Positions 46,263 through 55,921 of a stretch of 64,000 nucleotides of DNA are shown piece by piece (positions within the stretch are counted from its first letter, which is position 1; each line of letters starts with the position of its first letter). Origin of the DNA: Solirubrobacter deserti (GTDB lineage: Bacteria > Actinomycetota > Thermoleophilia > Solirubrobacterales > Solirubrobacteraceae). Under the pieces are notes generated by a model. That model worked only from the letters and a program-made list of their open reading frames with translations, was not told where the DNA came from and did not search any database. The DNA is taken from positions 372,001 through 436,000 of the forward strand of contig NZ_QPKJ02000005.1 of the NCBI RefSeq assembly GCF_003344625.1. Direction: 5' to 3'. Position numbers and translations under genes: made by a program.

Positions 46263-47888
46263 ATGGACGACGAAGCCACGCGGCTGCACGGCGGCCGCCT
46301 CATCGCGCGGCGCTTGAAGGCGCACGGCGTCACGCACCTGTTCACGCTCTCGGGCGGCCACCTGTTCTCGCTCTACGAGGGCTGCAAGGACGAGGGCATC
46401 GAGATCGTCGACACGCGTCACGAGCAGACGGCCGCGTTCGCCGCCGAGGGCTGGGCGAAGGTCACGCGCGCGCCGGGCGTCGCCGCGTTGACCGCCGGCC
46501 CGGGCGTGACCAACGGCATGAGCGCGATGGCGAGCGCGAAGCTCAACCACTCGCCGATGCTGGTGCTCGGCGGCCGCGCGCCCGCGTTCCGCTGGGGGCA
46601 GGGGTCGCTGCAGGAGATCGACCACGTGCCGTTCGTGCGGCCGGTGACCAAGCTGGCGGCCACGGCCGGGTCGACGGCGGAGATCCCGGGCCTCGTCGAC
46701 GAGGGGCTGGCGGTCGCCGCCCGCCCGCACGGTGGGCCCGTGTTCCTCGATTTCCCACTGGACATCGTGTTCAGCGAGGCCGACCCGGAGGAGTCCGAGC
46801 TGCACCCGCCGCGCGCCGAGCAGGCCGACGGCGACGCGCTCGAGCGCGCGCTGGCGCTGCTCAACGAGGCCGAACGGCCCGTGATCATGGCCGGCTCGGA
46901 CCTGTACTGGGGGCGCGGGGAGGACGGGCTGCGCGAGCTGGCGGAGCGGCGCGGCATCCCGGTGTTCCTGAACGGGCTGGGCCGCGGCTGCCTGCCCGCC
47001 GACCACGAGCTGGCGTTCGCGCGGGCGCGCAAGACGGCGCTGGGCGAGGCCGACGTCGCGCTCGTGATCGGCGTGCCGATGGACTTCCGGCTCGCGTTCG
47101 GGAAGGCGTTCAACGAAGAGGCCGAGGTCGTCGTGATCGACGTCGCCGAACCCGAGCGCGAGCATCCGCGGCGCGTCGCCGCTGAGCTCTACGGCGACCT
47201 GGCGGCGTCCCTGCGCGGGCTGGTGGGCGACGGGCCGGACACGCGCGCGTGGGTCTCCCGGCTGCGCGGGGAGGAGACCGCAAAGCGCGAGGCCGAGCGC
47301 GGGCAACTGGCGGACCCGCGCTCCCCGCTGCACCCGATGCGCGTCTACGGCGAGCTCGCGCAGGTGCTCGACCGCGACGCGATCGTGATCGGCGACGGCG
47401 GCGACTTCGTCTCCTTCGCGGGGCGCGTCGTGGACTCCTACGAGCCGGGCTGCTGGCTGGACCCGGGTCCGTTCGGCTGTTTGGGCTCCGGCCCCGGCTA
47501 CGCGCTGGCGGCCAAGCTCGCGCATCCCGACCGCCAGGTGGTGCTGCTGCTCGGCGACGGCGCGTTCGGCTTCAGCGGGATGGAGTTCGACACGCTCGCC
47601 CGCCACGGCGTCAACGTCGTCGGCGTGATGGGCAACAACGGCATCTGGGCGCTCGAGAAGCACCCCATGGAGTTCCTCTACAACGGCTGGTCGGTCGCCG
47701 CCGACCTGCGGCCGGAGACGCGCTACGACGATGTCGTGGCCGCGCTTGGCGGGCACGGCGAGTTCGTGACCGAGGCCGACGCGCTGCGGCCCGCCCTGGA
47801 CCGTGCGTTCAGCGCCGGCCGGCCCGCGCTCGTGAACGTGTCGACCGACCCGACCGTGGTCTACCCGCGCTCCGCGAACCTGGCGTAG
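46263..47888 (+). CDS. ThDP-dependent enzyme, acetolactate synthase-like
   Basis: A 541-residue member of the acetolactate synthase/benzoylformate decarboxylase family. The PYR domain has [20 protein letters not shown] and the catalytic Glu in [17 protein letters not shown]. The central FAD/dehydrogenase-like domain is at about 190-330, and the PP domain has the ThDP motif [29 protein letters not shown]. It is not in an ilv operon and lacks an adjacent small subunit, so valine synthesis is not certain; oxalyl-CoA- or keto-acid decarboxylation is also possible. TAGATT (46246-46251) is a likely -10. Confidence 0.9.
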   Translation: MDDEATRLHGGRLIARRLKAHGVTHLFTLSGGHLFSLYEGCKDEGIEIVDTRHEQTAAFAAEGWAKVTRAPGVAALTAGPGVTNGMSAMASAKLNHSPMLVLGGRAPAFRWGQGSLQEIDHVPFVRPVTKLAATAGSTAEIPGLVDEGLAVAARPHGGPVFLDFPLDIVFSEADPEESELHPPRAEQADGDALERALALLNEAERPVIMAGSDLYWGRGEDGLRELAERRGIPVFLNGLGRGCLPADHELAFARARKTALGEADVALVIGVPMDFRLAFGKAFNEEAEVVVIDVAEPEREHPRRVAAELYGDLAASLRGLVGDGPDTRAWVSRLRGEETAKREAERGQLADPRSPLHPMRVYGELAQVLDRDAIVIGDGGDFVSFAGRVVDSYEPGCWLDPGPFGCLGSGPGYALAAKLAHPDRQVVLLLGDGAFGFSGMEFDTLARHGVNVVGVMGNNGIWALEKHPMEFLYNGWSVAADLRPETRYDDVVAALGGHGEFVTEADALRPALDRAFSAGRPALVNVSTDPTVVYPRSANLA

Positions 47889-47901
47889 ACGGCCGTTAAA
47901 T

Positions 47902-47932
47902 GAAGCCGCCCGCGGCGGGGGCGGGCGGCTTC
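47902..47932 (+). terminator. terminator after the ThDP enzyme gene
   Basis: A perfect 12-bp stem GAAGCCGCCCGC/GCGGGCGGCTTC with a 7-nt loop, 13 bp after the stop. The remaining 220 bp to the ppx gene (47933-48152) show no gene, tRNA or repeat that can be supported. Confidence 0.75.
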
Positions 47933-48152
47933 GAAGTGGCCCCGTCAGGACGGGCAGGGGTACGTGCCTTGATGGGGCCTATTGGGTGGTCCAGGCGGCG
48001 GGAGGCGCCGATGATGCGGCATCGCCCGGACCTATGCGTCGGTGGGACGGCGGCGGGAGGCACGACCGCCCTTCCGACAGGCAGGATTCTCCACCTTGAC
48101 CCTTTGGACTGCCAATCGAACACATGTCCATGCGCGGACAATTTGGACCGGT

Positions 48153-49022
48153 TCACGGTGCGTCGGCGGCGGTTGAGAGCGCGAGTCCGTAGAGGATGTC
48201 GTGCTCAGAGGCTTCGACCTGTCGCAGATCGAAGGACGTCAGTACTTCTAGCAGGATGGCCAGGCCCGCCACGATCACGGGCGCGCGGGCGGGATCGAGG
48301 CCGCGCACGCGTTTGCGCTGCTCCAGCGGCAGTTCCGCCAGTCGGGCGCAGAGCTCGTGCAGGCGCGCGACGGTGAGGATGTGTCCTTCAACCCGGGCTG
48401 GGTCGTAAACCTCCAGTCCGAGGTCGATCGCCGCGGCCTGGGTCGGCGTGCCGGCCACGGCGATCGCCTTGGTGGCCCGCGGGTGCTCGGGGAGGCGCAC
48501 ATCGGCGCGCAACGCTCGCAGTTCGTCCGGTGACGGCGGGTCCGAATGCAGGTGGCGCTCGGAGTGGCGGACGACGCCGATCTGGGTGGAGGCGTGGAAC
48601 AGCAGCTCGTCCTTGTGACCGATCACGAGCTCGGTGGAGCCGCCGCCGATGTCGATCACCAGCACGGGCTCGGGTTCGTCGCGCTGTGCGGTTGCGCCCA
48701 CGAACGTGAGCTTTGCCTCCTGCTCGCCGGACAGGACGCGGGCCGGGAAGCCGAGGGTCTCCTCGACGCGCCGCGCGAACTCGGCGCCGTTGGCGGCGTC
48801 CCGGACGGCCGAGGTCATCACCGCGGCGGCGGGCGCGCCGTCGATCAGTTGCTTGTAGTCCCGCAGGACGTCGAGAACGCGCTGCTGCGGGGCCTCACCG
48901 AGCCGCCCGGTCGCGTCGACGCCCTCGCCGAGGCGCGTGACGATCGAGCGGCGGGTCCCGTCCGTGATCAGCAGCCGGGTGGAGTTCGTGCCGATGTCGA
49001 CGGCGGCGACGCGGCGGGTCAT
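48153..49022 (-). CDS. ppx: Ppx/GppA family phosphatase
   Basis: Exopolyphosphatase/pppGpp phosphatase homologue of 289 aa, which is the short form without the C-terminal HD-like domains. Actin-like fold motifs are VAAVDIGTNSTRLLI (phosphate 1), TSAVRDAANGAEF, LSGEQEAKLTFVGA and VLVIDIGGGSTELVIG (phosphate 2). In actinobacteria this short form often hydrolyses medium-chain polyphosphate. ATG 49022 overlaps the stop of the dehydrogenase gene as ATGA. Confidence 0.93.
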   Translation of the reverse strand: MTRRVAAVDIGTNSTRLLITDGTRRSIVTRLGEGVDATGRLGEAPQQRVLDVLRDYKQLIDGAPAAAVMTSAVRDAANGAEFARRVEETLGFPARVLSGEQEAKLTFVGATAQRDEPEPVLVIDIGGGSTELVIGHKDELLFHASTQIGVVRHSERHLHSDPPSPDELRALRADVRLPEHPRATKAIAVAGTPTQAAAIDLGLEVYDPARVEGHILTVARLHELCARLAELPLEQRKRVRGLDPARAPVIVAGLAILLEVLTSFDLRQVEASEHDILYGLALSTAADAP

Positions 49023-49942
49023 GCCACCCGGTTGGGCATCTCGTCGCCGGCGAGCGCGGCGAGCAAGTTGTCCACGGCGAGGTCCGCCATGCGCGAGCGC
49101 GTGCGGACGGTCGCGCTGCCGACGTGCGGCACCACGAGCAGGTTCGGGGCGGTGAGCAGCGGGTCGTCGCCCGGCAGCGGCTCCGGGTCCGTGACGTCCA
49201 GGCCCGCGCCGGCGATCTCCCCGTCGACGAGCGCCGCGCGCAGGGCGTCCTGGTCGACGGTCCCGCCTCTTGACGTGTTGATGAAGTACGCGGTCTGCTT
49301 CATGCGCGCGAACTGGGCCGCGCCCATCAGGTGGCGCGTCTCGGGCGTGAGCGGCGTGTGCAGCGAGACGTAGTCGCTGGTCTCCAACAGCTCGTCGAGG
49401 TCGATGCCCGACGAGCGCGAGTGGTGGACGACGCGCATGCCGAAGCCTTCGCCGCGGCGCGCCATCGCCTGGCCGATGCGGCCCCAGCCGATGATCCCGA
49501 GCGTGTTGTCGGCGAGGTCGCCGCCGAGCATGTGGCCCGGGTGCCAGGGCGCCCAGCGGCCCTCGCGCACCTCTCGATCGCCTTCGGTGATGCGGCGCGC
49601 GATGCCGAGCAGCAGCGCGAACGCGATGTCCGCGGTGGCGTCGGTGAGCACGCCGGGCGTGTTGCCCACCGGGATGCCGCGCTGCTTGGCCGCCTCGAGG
49701 TCGATGTTGTCCGTGCCGACCGCGAGGTTCGCGACCGCCGTGATCGGGGCGGCCCGGTCGAGGAAGTCGCCGTCGACGTTCTCGGTCACGCAGGTGAGCA
49801 GCGCGTCGGCCTCGCGGGCGCGGGCGAGGAAGTCGTCCGGCGGCGGCGGCGTCCGCTGCTCCCACACGTCGACCTCGTGCTGCTCCTTCAGGCGATCCAG
49901 GGCCGGGAACGGCAGGTCCCGGGAGATGAAGACGCGGGGCAT
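49019..49942 (-). CDS. D-isomer-specific 2-hydroxyacid dehydrogenase
   Basis: NAD(P)-dependent reductase of the glyoxylate/hydroxypyruvate reductase type, 307 aa. The substrate domain has ANLAVGTDNIDLEAAKQRGI with the conserved Gly-x-D, the cofactor domain has TLGIIGWGRIGQAMARRG, the catalytic Arg is in FINTSRGGTVDQDAL, and the Glu in DVTDPEPLP. The final His is in VVPHVGSAT. It is the first gene of a two-gene operon with ppx. The exact substrate is unknown. Confidence 0.92.
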   Translation of the reverse strand: MPRVFISRDLPFPALDRLKEQHEVDVWEQRTPPPPDDFLARAREADALLTCVTENVDGDFLDRAAPITAVANLAVGTDNIDLEAAKQRGIPVGNTPGVLTDATADIAFALLLGIARRITEGDREVREGRWAPWHPGHMLGGDLADNTLGIIGWGRIGQAMARRGEGFGMRVVHHSRSSGIDLDELLETSDYVSLHTPLTPETRHLMGAAQFARMKQTAYFINTSRGGTVDQDALRAALVDGEIAGAGLDVTDPEPLPGDDPLLTAPNLLVVPHVGSATVRTRSRMADLAVDNLLAALAGDEMPNRVA

Positions 49943-49950
49943 GTCGTGGG

Positions 49951-49956
49951 TAGGGT
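49951..49956 (+). promoter_or_regulatory. -10-like hexamer for the DUF72 gene
   Basis: TAGGGT ends 6 nt before the ATG at 49963, in a 20-bp divergent gap. The same TAGGGTGCC string occurs in the iron-box-like site at 60092, but here there is no inverted half. Confidence 0.4.
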
Positions 49957-49962
49957 GCCAGG

Positions 49963-50687
49963 ATGGACCGGCCGGTGCGGATCGGGTGCTCGGGCTGGCA
50001 GTACAAGAGCTGGAGCGGCGGCGCGTTCTATCCGGAGCGCTGCCCGCAGCGCAACTGGCTGGCCTACTACGCGCGCCAGTTCGGGACCGTCGAGGTCAAC
50101 TCGACCTTCTACCGGCTGGCCAAGCCCGAGGCCGTCGCCCGGTGGGTGGCGGGAACGCCGTACGACTTCGTCTTGACCGTCAAGGCCTCCCGCTATCTGA
50201 CGCACATCAAGCGCCTGCGGGAGATGGAGGAGGGGATCGCCAAGTACTACGCGGCGATCGCGCCGCTGGTCGAGTCGCCCAAGCTCGGCCCGGTGCTGTG
50301 GCAGCTGCCGGCCAACTTCAAGCGCGACGAGGACCGGCTGGCCGAGGCCTGCGCGCTGCTCCCGCCCGGGCGCCACTGCTGGGAGTTCCGGGACGAGTCC
50401 TGGTTCACCGACGACGTGTACGCGATCCTGCGCGCGTACGGCTGCGCGCTGGTGTTCGGCGATCACCCGGAGCGCCCATGGCAGCCGCTGGAGCTGACCA
50501 CGGATTGGACGTTCGTGCGCTTCCACTACGGCCACCGCGGGCGGCGCGGCAACTACTCCGAGACTGAGCTGCGCGAGTGGGCCGCGCGCCTGCGCGAGGT
50601 GCGTTCGGCGGCCGAGGTGTTCGTGTACTTCAACAACGACTGGGAGGCGTTCGCCCCGCGCAACGCCAAGCGGCTGGAGGCGCTGCT

Positions 50688-50691
<4 letters not shown>
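49963..50691 (+). CDS. DUF72 (YecE) family protein
   Basis: A 242-residue TIM-barrel protein of unknown function. Family landmarks are RIGCSGWQYKSWSGGAFYP, TVEVNSTFYRLAKPEAVARW, FVLTVKASRYLTHIKRL, GPVLWQLPANFKRD and the C-terminal YVYFNNDWEAFAPRNA-type segment (here VFVYFNNDWEAFAPRNA). DUF72 proteins often sit near Fe-S or nucleotide repair genes, but no such link is seen here. The stop overlaps the next gene as GTGA. Confidence 0.92.
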
Positions 50692-51185
<494 letters not shown>

Positions 51186-51190
51186 TTGAG

Positions 51191-51216
51191 AAGCCGTCCG
51201 AGAGGGCGGCTTTTTT
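51191..51216 (+). terminator. Rho-independent terminator after tRNA-fMet
   Basis: AAGCCGTCC/GGGCGGCTT (one T.G wobble) with loop GAGA, followed by six T. This is the most canonical terminator of the window. Confidence 0.9.
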
Positions 51217-51225
51217 CGTTCTCGG

Positions 51226-51426
51226 TCAGCGCTCGCGCCGGAAGACGAGCAGGTGCCCGTCCTTCTCGCCGTGGAGCGCCATGTTCGGCAGCAGCTTGTC
51301 GAACTCCCAGCCCTCGGCGCCGAGCTCGTTGAGCTTGTTCTCGAGCGCGCCGCGGTCGAGTTCCTCATCCTTGCGTCCGAGGAAGCCGTGGGTGATGACG
51401 TCGGTCCGGTACTCGTAGCTCGGCAT
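51226..51426 (-). CDS. DUF4177-like small protein
   Basis: A 66-residue protein from ATG 51426: SYEYRTDVITHGFLGRKDEE, then LNELGAEGWEFDKLLPNMAL and DGHLLVFRRER, the beta-alpha-beta pattern of DUF4177 proteins (unknown function). It faces the iron-box-like palindrome at 51452, whose minus-strand reading also holds a TAGGGT hexamer, so it may be controlled with the iron gene cluster. Confidence 0.82.
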   Translation of the reverse strand: MPSYEYRTDVITHGFLGRKDEELDRGALENKLNELGAEGWEFDKLLPNMALHGEKDGHLLVFRRER

Positions 51427-51451
51427 GCCGCGAGCGTAACTCGCAGATCGA

Positions 51452-51471
51452 TTGTTAGGGCACCCTAACAA
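51452..51471. promoter_or_regulatory. iron-box-like palindrome 1
   Basis: TTGTTAGGG-CA-CCCTAACAA is a 20-bp palindrome. Its 14-bp core on the minus strand is TTAGGGTGCCCTAA, identical to the site before the siderophore-binding protein gene at 60092. The TTAGG/CCTAA halves recall DtxR/IdeR boxes. Confidence 0.7.
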
Positions 51472-51477
51472 GGTTTG

Positions 51478-51491
51478 TTAGGGTGCCTGAA
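51478..51491. promoter_or_regulatory. iron-box-like palindrome 2 (imperfect)
   Basis: TTAGGGTGCCTGAA, 23 bp after the first site and 50 bp before the start at 51541, matches the core with two changes in the right half. It contains a TAGGGT -10-like hexamer, so a bound repressor would block this promoter. Confidence 0.55.
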
Positions 51492-51540
51492 GTGGGCCGG
51501 GTGCCTGCCCGGCGTTCTCCCCGAAATCGAGGCTCTCCCC

Positions 51541-54500
51541 ATGTCCCCTCGCCGTGTCCATGCCCTGGTCGCGTTGCTGCTCGCCGCCCTTTTGCTGTCG
51601 CCGGCGGCGGCATCGGCGCAGAGCGACGAAGTCATCCATCCGCAGGACGTGACCGTCGCGACCGGCGCGACCGTGACGCTGACCACGGGCGTCACGAGTG
51701 GGGGCCTGTTCGTCGAGTGGTACCGCGTGGCGACGCCGGCCGACGTCAAGGTCAAGGCGCTGTCGACGGACCCGAAGTACAGCTTCGTGGCGACGGCGGC
51801 CGACGACGGCGCCCGGATCTACGCGCGCATCCTGACCGGCGGGCGCTGGGTCAACACGCGCCCCGCGACGGTGACCGTCGGCGACGGCAGCGCGTCGATC
51901 GCGACGCACCCGCAGGACGCGACCGTGCTCGAGTCGCGACCGGTGCAGTTCCAGGTGGTCGCACGCGGGACCAGCCCGCTGAGCTACCAGTGGCAGCGCA
52001 GCACCGACGGCGGCGCGAGCTGGAGCGACGTCGCGGGCGCGACCGGCGCGCAGCTGCGCTTGCGGCCTGCGGCGGGCTACGACGGCGCCCTGCTCCGTGC
52101 TGTGGTCGACAACGCCGTCGGCGGGCCCGCGAGCTCGAACGCGGCAAAGCTGACCGTCCGGCGGCTCACGGGCACCGCCGTGCCCGTCGCCCACGCGAGC
52201 TTGCAGTGGGGCATCAGCCCGATCTACCAGGGCGGCAACCCGGCGGGCAACGGCTGCAACTTCTTCTCGGCGGGCAAGACGACCGGATTCTCGGGCCGCG
52301 TCGGTGACGTCCACATCGCGCATCGCACCGCCGAAGGGCTGGTGTCGGTGTCCGAGGGCACCAAGTGCTCGCCGTCGCTCGGCCAGCGGGTGCTCTTCAC
52401 CGAGGGCACCGGCACGGCGAACCCGGCGACGGGCGAGGCCACGATCCAGTGGCGGGGCGCGTTCACCGCCAACGCCTACAGCGGGCTCGTGCCGTGGTAC
52501 CTCGAGGACCCGAAGCTGACCGTCGCCGCCAACGGCTCCGGCACGCTGACCGCGACCGCCGGCGGCAAGGGCGCCGACCGCGAGGACCCCGAGAACCCGT
52601 TCACCGTGCCGCCGCGCGAGGTCGTCGTCGCCACCTTCCCGGATGTCGAGGTGACGGCGGACGGGATCACCGTTAAGCCGGACTACGCCGGCGTCGACTA
52701 CTTCCCGCTCGTGGACGGCGTGCGCTCGACGACGTCGGCGATCTCCGACGCGCTGAAGGCGGGCAACCCGAACTGGGGCTCGTGGCCGCAGTCGTTCGTG
52801 GACTTCCACTATGAGACGGAGCTCTCGACCTACTGGCACACCAGCGGCCTGTCGGCCGACCCGGACAAGCCGGGGTACCCGTTCGACGTGACGTTCGCCG
52901 CGGCACCGCCGGTCGCGCAACTGCCGCGCGTGCTGGCGGGACCGGCCACGACGGCGACGCTGCCGCTCGTCGAGGGCCGCGACGTGACGCTGACCGCCGA
53001 CCTGGAGGACGCGACGAGCCTGCGCTGGCAGCGCTCGAGCAGCGTCAACGGCCCGTGGGCCGACCTCCAGGACGGTGAAGGTGTGTCCGGCGCGACCGGG
53101 GAAGCGCTGACGCTGAGCAAGCTCGACGCCTCCTGGAACAACACCTACGTGCGCGTGCGCGCCGGCAACGACGAAGGCACGGTGGTGACGCCCGCGCTGC
53201 AGCTCATGAGCCGCGCCCACCAGGCGATCGCGTTCACGATCCAGCCCAGCGACGCGCTGACGATCGCGGGCAGCCGCGTCGAGCTCCAGGCGCGTGCGAC
53301 CGGGCACCCGGCGCCGGTCGCGCACGGCGCGGAGGTCAGCCAGGACGGCGGCGCGACGTGGAAGGCCATCGAGGCGTTCGAGCGCAGCGGTGATGACTAC
53401 CGGCTGCTGTCGGTGCCCGCCGCCTACGACGGTGCGCTCGTGCGCGCGACCGCCCGCAACGCCGACGGCGCGACCGCCGCGTCGGAGCCGGCTCGCCTGA
53501 CCGTGATCCCGGCGACGGGCGGTCCGCAGCTCGCGCTCGCGCCGGCCGGGAACGTCGACCCGGGCGTCGCGACGACGTTCACGGTCGTCGGCGCCGGCTT
53601 CACCATCCCGGACAAGGAGAGCGACAAGCGCCACTTCTCGCTCGACCTGGGCGTGTTCACCACCGACGGCTGGCAGCCCGGCCGGCCCGGCAACGCCACG
53701 CCGCTGGCGACCTCGCCGCAGGTCAAGGGCGGCCAGCTCTACCGGGGCCGGCTCCAGGACTCCGGCGGCTGGTTCCAGGTCACGCTCACGGTGCCGGCGG
53801 GCAAGCTGCAGCCGGGCGCGGTGCACGGCGTGGGCGCGTTCCTGCGCCTGCACGACAGCGACACGAACGTGTCGACGTTCATGAACCGCGCGGGCGACGC
53901 CTGGATCGGCCTCCCGCTGACCGGCCAGGCGCCGGCAGCCATCGCCACCCAGCCGAAGAGCGTGACGGCGAAGGCCGGCGAGGCGGTGGAGCTCACCGTG
54001 CGGGCGTCCGGCACGCCCGCGCCGAAGCTCCAGTGGCAGCGCCGCGCCCGCGGTGCGGCCGGCTGGGCCGACCTCGCGGGGGAGACCGGCTCGGCGCTGA
54101 AGCTCACCGCGACGGCCGCGGACGACGGGGCCGCGTTCCGCGCGGTCGCCGACAACCGGCTCGGGGTCCCCGCCAGCTCCGACGCGGCGGTCTTGACGGT
54201 CACGGTGCCGCACGAGACGACGCCGACGCCCACCCCGACGCCCACGGCGACCGCCACGCCGCAGGCACAGGCCTCACCGCAGCCGACCGCCACGCCCGTC
54301 GCCGAGCGCACGCCGACGCCGCGCCCGCAGCTGACCGTGCCCAAGGGCCACCGCCGCCTCGCCGCGAACCGCACGGCCACCATCGCGACGGTCGCCTGCA
54401 CGTCCTGCTCGGTGACCGCGCCGAAGCGGATCACGGTGAAGATCGCGGGCCGCCGGTACGCGCTCGCCGTCTCGACCGTCCACACGCGCGGGCGCATCGG

Positions 54501-54639
54501 CCTGCGCGTGCGTGCGCCCAGGGCCGCGGCGCAGCGCCTGCGCGGCCGCACGACCAGGCTCGCGTTCAGCGTCAAGGTCGCGACCGGCACCGGCACGACC
54601 ACCCTGCTCGTGCGCGCGACGCTGGCCGGGCGCCGCTAG
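51541..54639 (+). CDS. large secreted Ig-like/HtaA-like protein
   Basis: Exported 1032-residue protein; ATG 51541 starts a signal peptide ending AAASAQS. Ig-like repeats lie at about residues 32-112, 118-205, 455-555, 560-655 and 800-885 (pattern THPQDATVLESRPVQFQV...YQWQRS.DGG). A domain at about 215-430 (ASLQWGISPIYQGG...GDVHIAHRTAEGLVSVSEG...TIQWRGAFTANAYSGLVPWYLEDPKL) resembles the HtaA heme-binding domain. A Thr-Pro linker (about 893-925) leads to a C-terminal beta domain. There is no LPxTG or clear C-terminal anchor. Two iron-box-like sites upstream suggest iron-controlled heme capture. The HtaA match is by eye and needs a profile search. Confidence 0.75.
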   Translation: MSPRRVHALVALLLAALLLSPAAASAQSDEVIHPQDVTVATGATVTLTTGVTSGGLFVEWYRVATPADVKVKALSTDPKYSFVATAADDGARIYARILTGGRWVNTRPATVTVGDGSASIATHPQDATVLESRPVQFQVVARGTSPLSYQWQRSTDGGASWSDVAGATGAQLRLRPAAGYDGALLRAVVDNAVGGPASSNAAKLTVRRLTGTAVPVAHASLQWGISPIYQGGNPAGNGCNFFSAGKTTGFSGRVGDVHIAHRTAEGLVSVSEGTKCSPSLGQRVLFTEGTGTANPATGEATIQWRGAFTANAYSGLVPWYLEDPKLTVAANGSGTLTATAGGKGADREDPENPFTVPPREVVVATFPDVEVTADGITVKPDYAGVDYFPLVDGVRSTTSAISDALKAGNPNWGSWPQSFVDFHYETELSTYWHTSGLSADPDKPGYPFDVTFAAAPPVAQLPRVLAGPATTATLPLVEGRDVTLTADLEDATSLRWQRSSSVNGPWADLQDGEGVSGATGEALTLSKLDASWNNTYVRVRAGNDEGTVVTPALQLMSRAHQAIAFTIQPSDALTIAGSRVELQARATGHPAPVAHGAEVSQDGGATWKAIEAFERSGDDYRLLSVPAAYDGALVRATARNADGATAASEPARLTVIPATGGPQLALAPAGNVDPGVATTFTVVGAGFTIPDKESDKRHFSLDLGVFTTDGWQPGRPGNATPLATSPQVKGGQLYRGRLQDSGGWFQVTLTVPAGKLQPGAVHGVGAFLRLHDSDTNVSTFMNRAGDAWIGLPLTGQAPAAIATQPKSVTAKAGEAVELTVRASGTPAPKLQWQRRARGAAGWADLAGETGSALKLTATAADDGAAFRAVADNRLGVPASSDAAVLTVTVPHETTPTPTPTPTATATPQAQASPQPTATPVAERTPTPRPQLTVPKGHRRLAANRTATIATVACTSCSVTAPKRITVKIAGRRYALAVSTVHTRGRIGLRVRAPRAAAQRLRGRTTRLAFSVKVATGTGTTTLLVRATLAGRR

Positions 54640-55019
54640 GGCAGACGCTGAGCCGCGAGGGCGCGCTGGAACGTCGGGCACTCCAGGTGCGACGGCGCCG
54701 AGCAGGCGGCGGCGTGCCGGAGCCCGTCGCGCAGCGCGCTCAGCTCGCGGATGCGCGCGTCGAGCTCGTCGGCCTTCGCGGCGAGCTGCGCGCGGTCGAT
54801 GCGCGGCTCGCCGTCGGGCCCGAACATCCCCGCGATCTCGTCCAGCGAGAAGCCGGCGTGGCGCCAGAGCGCGATCAACGACAGCCGCTGCAGGACCGAC
54901 GGGTCGAACTGGCGGCGCAGGCCGCTGCGGCCCGTCGACTCGATCAGGCCGCGCTGCTCGTAGTAGCGCAACGTCGACGGCGGCAACCCGGTGCTGGCGG
55001 TGACTTCGGCGATGTCCAT
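54636..55019 (-). CDS. MerR family transcriptional regulator
   Basis: A 127-residue regulator. The MerR wing-HTH is clear (MDIAEVTASTGLPPSTLRYYEQRGLIESTGRSGLRRQFDPSVLQRL...GFSLDEIAGMF). A dimerisation helix (RAQLAAKADELDARIRELSALRDGLRHA) leads to C-x7-C-P (CSAPSHLECP), spaced like the metal loop of CueR-type proteins but without other proven ligands. It is divergent from a methyltransferase gene with a MerR-type operator between them. It overlaps the convergent HtaA-like gene by 4 bp. Confidence 0.9.
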   Translation of the reverse strand: MDIAEVTASTGLPPSTLRYYEQRGLIESTGRSGLRRQFDPSVLQRLSLIALWRHAGFSLDEIAGMFGPDGEPRIDRAQLAAKADELDARIRELSALRDGLRHAAACSAPSHLECPTFQRALAAQRLP

Positions 55020-55020
55020 C

Positions 55021-55051
55021 TTGACCTCAAGTCGGCTTGAACTGGCACCGT
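55021..55051 (+). promoter_or_regulatory. MerR-type operator/promoter
   Basis: A TTGACC -35 (55021-55026) is followed by the inverted repeat TCAAG-TCGG-CTTGA (55027-55040) and, after a 19-bp spacer, a weak -10-like CACCGT. The long spacer and CCTCAAG half-site resemble SoxR/MerR-activated promoters. It would drive the methyltransferase at 55059. Confidence 0.6.
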
Positions 55052-55058
55052 AGCCGAC

Positions 55059-55823
55059 ATGCAGAAAGAACGCTGGAAGGGCGCGGGCGGGAACGCGTGG
55101 GTGGAGCTGCAGGCGCTGACGGACCGTGTGATGACGGGGTTCGTGCCGCCGCTCGTCGACGGGCTGAGCGGGACGGTGCTCGACGTCGGCTGCGGGACGG
55201 GCGCCACGACGGTCGCGGCGGCGCAGCGCGCCGAGCGCGTCGTCGGCGTGGACATCTCCGAGCCGATGATCGCCGCGGCGCGCAAGCGGGCGCCCGACCT
55301 CGAGTTCCTCGCCGCCGACGCGCAGACGCACACGTTCGAGCGCTTCGACTGGGTGATCTCGCGCTTCGGCGTGATGTTCTTCGACGACCCGGTCGCGGCC
55401 TTCGCGAACCTGCGCCGTGCGGGCGCGCGGCTGCGCTGCATCGTGTGGCGCACGGCTGAGGAGAACCCGTTCATGACCGCGGCCGAGCGCGCGGCCAAGC
55501 CGCTGCTGCCCGACCTGCCGCCGCGCGACCCGCACGCCGGCCAGTTCGCGTTCGGCGACCCCGAGCGGGTCCGCCGCATCCTCACCGAGGCGGGCTGGGA
55601 CGACGTCCAGCTCGACGAGCTCGACGTCGAGTGCGCGATGCCCGCATCCGCGCTGGAGGGCTACTTCACGCGCATCGGGCCGGTCGGGATCGCGCTCGGC
55701 GGCATCGAGGACGAGGCGCTGCGCGCACGCGTGATCGAGACGGTCCGCCCGGCGTTCGCCCCGTTCGTCCATGACGACGAAGTCCGCTACACGGCGGCCT
55801 GCTGGCTCGTACAGGCCCGCTGA
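55059..55823 (+). CDS. class I SAM-dependent methyltransferase
   Basis: A 254-residue methyltransferase starting at ATG 55059. Motif I is VLDVGCGTGATTVAAAQ, motif II VVGVDISEPMIAAARKR, then DWVISRFGVMFFDDPVAAFANLRR, a pattern of UbiE/COQ5-like and small-molecule methyltransferases. It is controlled from the divergent MerR-type operator, so its substrate may be tied to the MerR inducer, but nothing in the sequence names it. Confidence 0.88.
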   Translation: MQKERWKGAGGNAWVELQALTDRVMTGFVPPLVDGLSGTVLDVGCGTGATTVAAAQRAERVVGVDISEPMIAAARKRAPDLEFLAADAQTHTFERFDWVISRFGVMFFDDPVAAFANLRRAGARLRCIVWRTAEENPFMTAAERAAKPLLPDLPPRDPHAGQFAFGDPERVRRILTEAGWDDVQLDELDVECAMPASALEGYFTRIGPVGIALGGIEDEALRARVIETVRPAFAPFVHDDEVRYTAACWLVQAR

Positions 55824-55921
55824 GCGGCGTTCGGTTCCCCGCACCCCAACCCGTTCGGCCCCACCAACATTGGGGTGGGTGCCTGATGCCGGTCGGGCGG
55901 CGCGCGGCGAGAGTGCCGGCC

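Noticed and set aside
47896..48156. 86-codon minus-strand frame between the ThDP enzyme and ppx genes
   Set aside because: It starts in the ppx tail and reads back through the terminator hairpin, with low-quality Pro/Arg composition and no RBS.
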